Assembly: GCA_020744425.1 (NCBI GenBank) | Contig: JAGMUV010000001.1 | Span: 6,882,001-6,946,000 of the forward strand | Source of the DNA: Dactylonectria macrodidyma | Lineage: Eukaryota > Ascomycota > Sordariomycetes > Hypocreales > Nectriaceae | Reading direction: 5' to 3' | DNA length: 64,000 nucleotides | Part shown: positions 57,430-64,000 of the stretch, piece after piece | Layout of the letters: each line of letters starts with the position of its first letter | Numbering within the stretch: the first letter of the stretch is position 1 | The notes under the pieces: model-generated | What the model saw: only the letters and a program-made list of their open reading frames with translations | The model's database searches: none | What the model was told of the DNA's origin: nothing | Position numbers and translations under genes: made by a program

Positions 57430-57595
57430 TTCGACGATTGACAAACGTTCTTGACAAATAATAAACAGTGCTATATTCTGCTTTGTGTGTTTAGGATGTT
57501 TGAATCGATCCTTAAATCGGGCAGCGCCTTTAAGGGCCTTTTGCGCCTATGACGTATACATGCGATGATCAAAATCGTATCGACAACCAAGGCAG

Positions 57596-57605
57596 CGGCT
57601 ATATG
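57596..57605 (-). promoter_or_regulatory. Cluster motif CATATAGCCG, site 7
   Basis: Minus-strand exact 10-mer, 167 bp upstream of the extended SDR start (57429, minus strand), thus in the same orientation as the gene. Confidence 0.6.
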
Positions 57606-57678
57606 GGTTGTTCGGAGCATATAACCAAATAACCCACCCACCTGAATAAGCATGCATTTCTAAGCGATGACCCCGCTA

Positions 57679-58202
57679 CCCGTGGGCCTAGATGAAAAAG
57701 AAGCCCACTATTCTAGCGGGCTGCAAAATTCTGGGACGCTAGCATTATTCTGGGACAGCTAATTACATACGCATTTCTTATTTAATAGAGAGTTGAGTAT
57801 ATCAATCGATAGAGCTCTTTAAGGGCTTTCTAAAGATCCTGAGTTTTGTATATTTTTGATGTGACTTCGTTGAGAAAAACGGGGTTACTGTTGAGGTTTT
57901 TCAATTGGATTGATTTGTCTGAGAAGAGCAGTCTAAAATGCGATTCTTACAGTCTGAAAGGGAAAATTGCAATCTTTCAGGTGATTCTTTTCAAACCTCT
58001 CTAGATATCAAATTGGGTCATAAGGATCATAAATCTCTTGTCTTTTTCATTATATCTATTTTATTGATTTATTTATTGATTTTTAAAGCTTGGCCTCCTT
58101 TAGTAAGAGCCTCATACAAAAATGCTGTCCCAGAATAATGCTAGTGTCCCAGAATTTTGCAACCCGCTAGAATAGTGGGCCTCTTTTTCACTGGCCCACG
58201 GG
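57679..58202. mobile_element. 524-bp inverted-repeat transposon (MITE), TA target duplication
   Basis: The left end (57679-57759) and the reverse complement of the right end (58124-58202) match over about 80 bp, from CCCGTGGGCC to TTATTCTGGGACAGC. They differ by one 2-base indel and a few transitions. Both ends are flanked directly by TA, the target-site duplication of the Tc1/mariner (pogo/Fot-like) superfamily. The interior of about 365 bp is AT-rich and encodes no transposase, so the copy is non-autonomous. The inner ends repeat ATTCTGGGAC within each arm, perhaps transposase-binding sites. It sits between the extended SDR and Gfo/Idh genes. Confidence 0.88.
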
Positions 58203-58753
58203 TACCCCGATCGTAATTATGCCGACTTGAGAGCGTTCAGTTACGCTGATCTAGTTGATCCTTCTAAGGGCCCGGTAGATATGTTTTGGGTAATAGTCCC
58301 CTTTCTAAAAGCCGAGCTATAATGACATAGCTTCACAAAGAGGCATTTCATCAGACCCAGCACTGTATGGCGCATTGGCCAAGATCGATGAGCTCTCTAG
58401 CAGGTAGTAGAGCTTAGTGTGGTAAAGATAGCCAAGTCAAATAGCCACGTAGCCGCAGCTGGACCTTGCCGTACGCTATTCTAGCGATGCGGGCCTGTCT
58501 ACTGTTGACGGCATGCTTTTGTGGGAATTCTGCTGGCGTGGTCCCGCTGGTCTGACTCGTGTTCATGGTGGCTGGCTGTAAGTTATGTGACAGCGAAATA
58601 CTTGCGCACAGGGGAAAATAGAAAAGTCATTGAGGTGAAGGTTGATTCATGCCCGAGACCCTACAGTCATCTGTCTCACTACAACCCAGGTTGGTTGGGA
58701 CTGAAGTTTCGTCTTTACTTGCCTTAGAAAGCTGATATCTACCGAGTTTGCTA
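58203..58753. other. Intergenic region
   Basis: Lies between the transposon and the 3' end of the Gfo/Idh/MocA gene. No gene recognised. Confidence 0.4.
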
Positions 58754-59905
58754 TCATTTAGGATCATCATCATACACCGTACCTCCTTGTCGCCTAATTT
58801 CATCCATAATTCCCAAGACGCGGACAGTCTCAGACCAAGGCATGATCGCGCTTTCCAGCCTGCCTGCCAAGACATCCAAGGCTGCGTTGTCCGCTTCAAA
58901 GTAATACCCCCGTCCTTCGACAGGATAGTTGAAAGTCTCGACAATGTCTCTTGAGATGGCTTCGTTTTCCATGTCTCTTGTGAACTTTGTGTAGACGGTA
59001 AACGAGACGGGCGCGGAAGGACACTCTCCGTGGACCTCAATACTGCCCTTGGTGCCTTGAATTCGCGCGACCATATCAGGATTGCCGGTCGTCATGGTAG
59101 TCGACGTCACGATGCCGTGTTGACCCGTCAAGGGATGTTGAAGAAGGACCGCAGTTGAAACCTCGACGCCGTGCGAATGACTTTGCATAGCCTGTACAAC
59201 GGGCTGTACAGGCTCACTAGCCTCCATACATGCTGGATCAAAAGACAGCAAAGCCCAAGTGACCGAGTATAGCCCTAGATCTAAGAGAGAACCCGCGCCT
59301 AGAGATGGTTGTCTATACCTTGAGCCTTCTGGGAGGTTTGGGATATCCTTTTCCAAACCAAAGTCTGAGTAGACACGGAGGACATTGCCAATGACTCTGT
59401 CAGTATGGATCATCTTCTGAATATCTTGTACGAGGGGGCGATGACGAAGCCACATTGCCTCTGCAACGTAAACTCCTTTCTCTTTGGCTGCCTGGAAGAC
59501 TTCTTTCGCATCTTGAGCATTGAGCGTGAATGCCTTCTCACATAAGACAGCCTTCCCCGCAGCAATGGCGGCTAGACAGTTCTGTTTGTGGAATGCATGT
59601 GGCGTTCCAATATATACAATATCGACGTTGGGATCGGCGTAGGCTTCTTCGTATGATCCGTATACGGCAGGGCTGCTCTGTGGGCAGAACTGTGCTGCAA
59701 ATTTCTTGCCCTTTTCGGTATCGGAACTTCCAATAGCTTGGATAACATGTCTGGCTTTGGCATCTCGTCGCTCAAGAATAAGGTCTGCGACAAACCAAGA
59801 TGAGATCATGCCCGTAGCTAAAACCGTTAGTCATTCGAAGCTCTACCCTTCAATATGCAGAGACAAACCGATGATACCCCATCTAATAGAGGGTAACTCG
59901 GACAT
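58754..59905 (-). CDS. Gfo/Idh/MocA oxidoreductase, D-xylose/dihydrodiol dehydrogenase-like
   Basis: Exons 59905-59869 and 59817-58754 (51-bp intron) give 366 residues. The intron splits the dinucleotide-binding motif: WGIIATGMI is formed only after splicing. Next come the conserved VDIVYIGTPHAFHKQN, then AGKAVLCEKAFTLNAQDA and VAEAMWLRHRP. The C-terminal alpha/beta domain includes GAGSLLDLGLYSVTWA. This combination is typical of NADP-dependent D-xylose 1-dehydrogenases and dihydrodiol dehydrogenases. The near-invariant EKP of the family reads EKA, an unusual substitution next to the catalytic Lys. Divergent from a second Gfo/Idh/MocA gene. Confidence 0.88.
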
Positions 59906-60314
59906 TTTTGGGACGTTGGCAGGGTTTCGTGTGGTGATGGTGCTGCTGTGACGTGACTGTTGAGACTCGTTGAATTGATTGCCAAGAGCTGATATTTAGA
60001 TCAAGGTGTCATGGACGATGGAGAAGAACCACTCATTTGATGTGTCATTTGATCCGGAAGCCTGGACCCGAAGTTCATTGCCGCAATCGACCATCATTTT
60101 CTTAGGTGGTTTTGAGATTTGGGCTGCATATTACCGAACAGCACTTTGCCGAGCCCACCCCACCATGTTACCGAGTCCATCATTGTACTGAGCCACCGGA
60201 ATTAAGATAACAGCCCAAATTGACTTTAAATAATCTGCATCAATGGCTCGGCATCTCTTCAGTCGCAGGCTCGCCGCCAGCTGTCAAAAACTCGTCTTTT
60301 AAAACCTGCAGCAC
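59906..60314. promoter_or_regulatory. Divergent promoter region of two Gfo/Idh/MocA genes
   Basis: About 410 bp without a coding frame of note. No copy of CATATAGCCG is present, in contrast to the cluster genes to the left. Confidence 0.45.
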
Positions 60315-61456
60315 ATGATGGACTCACTGAAAAAGCTCAATGTGGGAGTTGTGGGCATAGGGCGCATAGGCCAGCGACATGCGCTCAATATCCTCAACAA
60401 CACCCCGCGTGCCAACCTTCTCTGCGCGTGTTCCACGGCAGAACCCGACCTGATCTGGGGCAAAAAGCACTTGAGCCCGTACGGGGTAAAGCTGTTCGAT
60501 TCGTTCGAGGACATGATCAAAATGCCCGGCCTGGAGGCTGTTGTTATTGCTTCGATTTCAGCCTTGCATATGCCTCATACCATCGCTGCGCTAGAAAGGG
60601 GAAATTCATGTGCTTTGTGAGAAGCCGGTATGCATGTCTGTTACAGAGGTACATGGATCTGACCTATCGACCGGCATTGCTGAAGGCGACTTACTGATGA
60701 ACAACGCAGCTCGAAGATCTAATAGAGCGCGTTGAAGCCAAGCCTGAGACCAAATTGATGGTTGGCTTTACGCGGCGCTTTGACGAGAGTTACCAGGATG
60801 CACGCTTGAAGATCCAGGAAGGCAAGATTGGGAAACCAACAATTGTCCGATCCCAAGGCTGTGAAAGGGTAGATACTAGTCCATTCTTTAGGAACTACTT
60901 GAAAAACTCCGGTGGTATCTTTATCGATGCAATCGTTCATGATATCGACCTGGCTCTTCTTTTCTTTGGAGAAGAATCTCGACCCAAATCTGTATCAGCG
61001 GCTGGTGTAGCAGCTATCCACACCGAGCTATCAGAAGTAGGCGACGCGGATAATGCAGTAGGCATTTGTGAGTTCTGGGGCGGAAAGATCGCCTTCTTCT
61101 ATAACTCGAGGATGGCCGCGCACGGCTATGATAATATGACGGAGATTTTCGGGACAAGGGGAAAGCTCTCTATCAACTTAACGCCGAGGCAGAACCAGGT
61201 TGAAATGTGCGATTCCGACGGCTACATCAAGACAGAGCCAACAACATCCTGGTATGATCGATACAAGACGGCGTTCGTGATGGAATTGGTCATGTGGGTG
61301 GATGCCCTTGATGAGAAGCCCATGCCTATCCCGTTGAGGTCCTCTTTGACCGGCCTTATAATTGCCAATGCACTTCAAGAAAGCTTGAGGACTGATCAAA
61401 GAATCCGTTTCGAACGGGATGGAAAGCGAAAGGATAGTGCGGCAGACTTGAGTTGA
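60315..61456 (+). pseudogene. Gfo/Idh/MocA dehydrogenase (inositol 2-dehydrogenase-like) with a one-base frameshift
   Basis: Exon 1 (60315-60627) begins MMDSLKKLNVGVVGIGRIGQ with the Rossmann motif and VVIASISALHMPHTI. It should continue into the catalytic CEKP block, but one extra base near 60598-60604 (GGGGAAATT) shifts the frame and gives a stop after NSCAL. The CEKP codons are intact in the next frame, directly before a good intron (60628-60709). Exon 2 (60710-61456) continues in phase with LMVGFTRRFDESY, GGIFIDAIVHDIDLALLFFG and an intact C-terminus. Apart from that base it would be a normal protein of about 352 residues, like myo-inositol 2-dehydrogenases. It is either a very young pseudogene or a sequencing error. 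Confidence 0.75.
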
Positions 61457-61935
61457 AACTATTATAGAATTCAGTGCTACTTGCTGTCAAAGTCAATCTG
61501 ATCTCTCCGTAACTCACAGAGTTAGGGGGTAATCTGGTAACTTCGTTGTCAAGTCCTGAAGGCAGCGAAATGACCAAACCAAAGTGTGGTTTGTTCTGCC
61601 TCGGACGTGAATCTTGCTAACATTGGTCTCGAATCTTGCGTATTACCAAGTCTACCAAGCTCCCGGAGACGTTAAGATAAGCTCTACTGGGAACATAGGC
61701 CGTGTAAGTCGTGAGTTTCCCTCTACCCCGCTCTGCTACATAGCAGATAACCATGACTGGCCTCTTGGTTGAACCCAGACCTGGTAAGTAAGTTGACTAA
61801 TGTATGGGTCTTTTGGAGAGCTTATAAATCAACCTTTGGGCTACATGTCAGCTTCCAAACTATAAACCCAGGCTCCAACTCTACAAAGTTTCCCTTCACA
61901 ACTACCTCAATCAAGAACTTGGAGAAATTCTCACC
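61457..61935. other. Intergenic region
   Basis: No gene seen. The last 100 bp lead into the hydrolase relic, which starts in an ACCATGG context. Confidence 0.4.
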
Positions 61936-62640
61936 ATGGTATACGTGCAGAAAATAGCAGCCCTCCAAAATGATCTGCGCATCGCCTATCTCGACCACCA
62001 ATCTGAGTCCCAGGCCAAAGGCGTGATCGCTCTTATCCACGGCTTCCCACAGACTGCGTACCAGCTCAGAAAAGTGATCAACCCATTGGCCACTGCTGGG
62101 TAAGCTCTGTTGCCATCTCTTCGAACAACCGTCTGACATGTCTAGATACCGCGTTGTGGCACCTGACTATCAGGGTGCGGGCCTATCCTCGAAGCTAAAG
62201 CCCCTACCATGGCAAACGACATTTCTCTTCTTCTGGATCATCCTTAAATCCATGAGAAAGTTCACATCGTCGGTCATGATATTGGCGGAATGATCGCATA
62301 CACCTCCGCGACTCGCCACGCTGGCCGCACGAGATCCCTTGTCTGGGTGGGATGTCCCCTCCCAGGCACGACAATCTGTGAGGAAGATCGAACGGTTCAC
62401 GGCGTGCAGCAGTTTCATTTCCTGTTCCACTCAGTCCCAGACCTACCTGAAGTTTACGGGTCGTGAGCAGGTTTACCTGAGACATGTCTCATAAAATATC
62501 CTACAACGCGTCTGCTATCTCGCAGAACGACTCAGACTACTACGTCGCATCATATACTCGACCAGGGGCCCCAGAGACCCCAAAGACCCTCCTCAAGGCT
62601 AGCTCCCAGTCTAAATACCAACTCATACCGGACCATTCCG
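61936..62640 (+). pseudogene. Alpha/beta-hydrolase (epoxide-hydrolase-like) relic
   Basis: An intact N-terminal exon (61936-62099) carries IALIHGFPQTAYQLRKV with the oxyanion HG motif, then an intron, then YRVVAPDYQGAGLSS. The frame shifts between about 62195 and 62206. The next stretch (TMANDISLLLDHP) ends at an in-frame TAA at 62245-62247, which is directly followed by IHEKVHIVGHDIGGMIAY containing the nucleophile elbow GHDIGG. Later fragments (VQQFHFLFHSVPDLPE, REQVYLRH, then ISYNASAISQ in another frame) show more breaks, and the C-terminal catalytic part is missing. A pseudogene of the soluble-epoxide-hydrolase/haloalkane-dehalogenase type. Confidence 0.75.
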
Positions 62641-62915
62641 ATCACTGATCTAATGATAATAAAGGTTTTTTTTTCTGTTTTCCTGGGTTACTTAACTATA
62701 GGCTGAGAGTATACTAGACTATGAACCTTGGTTGTGGTGTTGACGTCTTAAGTGCTTATTGCCATCTGGAAGTATCAGCGGAGTAGAGGGGTGGCAAGGA
62801 TGGCCGCCGAGGCAGCTCGAGGTCTACTCAGAAGGCAGGGCGTGTTACATCTGATGGCGATAGAACTATTTAGGCCGTACCTGACTACATATTGTGCATG
62901 CTCAGCTGCTTCAGC

Positions 62916-64000
62916 CTATCTACTGTCCTCAACGACAACTTGGACCAACTCTATCTCGCTTCCAGTCTCGCCAAACCTCCGCTCACTCTTATTCCAGCCC
63001 GTGCAGGTAGATCCGCTGTGCCAGGGGTCGCCAATCTCATGTGCCGGCCCCGCGTGCGTCAACGATGTGACGTCCCTTTTGGCACCAGGACATCGCTGTC
63101 CACATCTCTGGTCTGAAGATCGGGCTTCGGTCTTGCTAATGACTGCCACCCCACCTTCTCCCGTTTTCCCACCGGCTGAATGCTTATACATGCGGTTGAG
63201 GAACGATATCTGCCTGATACTTCGTAGGAATGGCCGCAACGGCGGCAGGCAAGTGATCAGCAGGCCTACGTTGAGGTCGAGGGCGGACCAAAGCTCTATC
63301 GTGATTGTAGTGTCAGATTACCGCCACAAGTCTCGTAGGATGAAGGGTGTATGAGTTAGGGATAACTAAGAAGCAGGGCATAGCATACCAATAAGGGTGA
63401 AAGACGGGGGTCCCCCTGACAACCCAAGTTGGAGGATCGAGAAGCGTGTCAGGCAAAAGGATATGTTTAAAATACCCAGCGCGAAGGTAAAGTACACGCC
63501 AATTTTGACTAACGTCCTCAGCCGTAGCCTATGCAGGATCGAGAACGGTAGGATGAAGACTAAAGTTCTGCTGTCAGTTGACGTGCAAGACGACCTTGAG
63601 GCCTAATGGCGAGGCTGTGATTACTTAGGATATCTCCTGAGAAGTGCAAGGACCACCCAATTTGGAAAACCATATAGGCACCATTAGTTGGGCATGCCAC
63701 TGTTGGATCTAGTGACCCGCTAACTAATCAGCTCTTGCTCCAAATGCTGGGAGACAGAGGCATCCGAATACATGCCAATTTGCCTCAATGGGCCAGCAGT
63801 GGAAGAGAGGCACCGATATTGTTGCAAGCACTGCGCAAGTGACGTATGCAACAGTAATCCACGACATGAGTCTTTCTTTGCGCAACACTGGCGGGAATAG
63901 CTGCCCATAGAACGCTAAGATGGCTGCCTTGCAGAGATAGAAGCCCGTGTAGAACGGAAAATTGCTGATCCAGAACAACTGCTCTGGCCTATCAATAGGC
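62916..64000 (-). CDS. Rhodopsin-domain (SAT4-like) membrane protein, 5' part beyond window
   Basis: Exons read on the minus strand are (beyond 64000)-63756, 63708-63625, 63559-63389 and 63295-62916, with consistent phases. Recognised segments are FPFYTGFYLCKAAILAFYGQLFP, VFQIGWSLHFSGDIL, then FILPFSILHRLRLRTLVKIGVYF with FALGILNISFCLTRF, then ELWSALDLNVGLLITCLPPLRPFLR, the standard last helix of fungal rhodopsin-domain proteins. A hydrophilic tail of about 100 residues follows. The first helices lie outside the window. The donor of the first visible intron (GTCTCC) is weak and is the least certain boundary; if it is wrong, this could be a damaged gene. Role unknown. Confidence 0.7.

Overview
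The window comes from a filamentous ascomycete. Genes are split by short (about 45-105 bp) GT-AG introns. The families are typical of Pezizomycotina, probably Sordariomycetes: a HET-domain protein, rhodopsin-domain (SAT4/PTH11-like) membrane proteins, a Zn2Cys6 regulator, a TRI101-like acyltransferase, and small secreted cysteine-rich proteins. Exon boundaries were built by hand from splice signals, reading-frame phase and family conservation. No search was run.

Left third (0-24 kb): a decayed acyltransferase relic; a 70-residue hypothetical gene; a TRI101-like acyltransferase; a rhodopsin-domain protein; a 2-oxoglutarate/Fe(II) oxygenase convergent with a HET-domain gene; two secreted-protein genes (an 8-cysteine protein of 111 aa and a protein with a Kex2-like site); an UPF0303/haem-degrading-domain gene; and a 1347-residue secreted protein built almost wholly of cysteine modules, including about 25 tandem 32-residue repeats.

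Middle (24-37 kb): mostly gene-poor, with simple repeats, an AT-rich block that looks RIP-mutated, and only two clear genes (a double GNAT acetyltransferase and a six-exon short-chain dehydrogenase).

Right part (37-63 kb): a dense oxidoreductase/transport cluster. It holds a cinnamyl-alcohol-dehydrogenase-like enzyme, a SnoaL-like relic, a VOC protein, an aldo-keto reductase, a Zn2Cys6 regulator, a polyol/butanediol-dehydrogenase-like enzyme, a 12-exon sugar-type MFS transporter, an SDR with a possible mitochondrial presequence, a Dabb protein, an extended SDR, two divergent Gfo/Idh/MocA dehydrogenases (one frameshifted) and an alpha/beta-hydrolase relic. The sequence CATATAGCCG, or in one case a one-base variant, recurs seven times, only upstream of six of these genes. 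That suggests a co-regulated, uncharacterised catabolic or biosynthetic cluster controlled by a zinc-cluster factor, possibly the one encoded inside it. A 524-bp inverted-repeat transposon flanked by TA lies within the cluster. The window ends inside another rhodopsin-domain gene.
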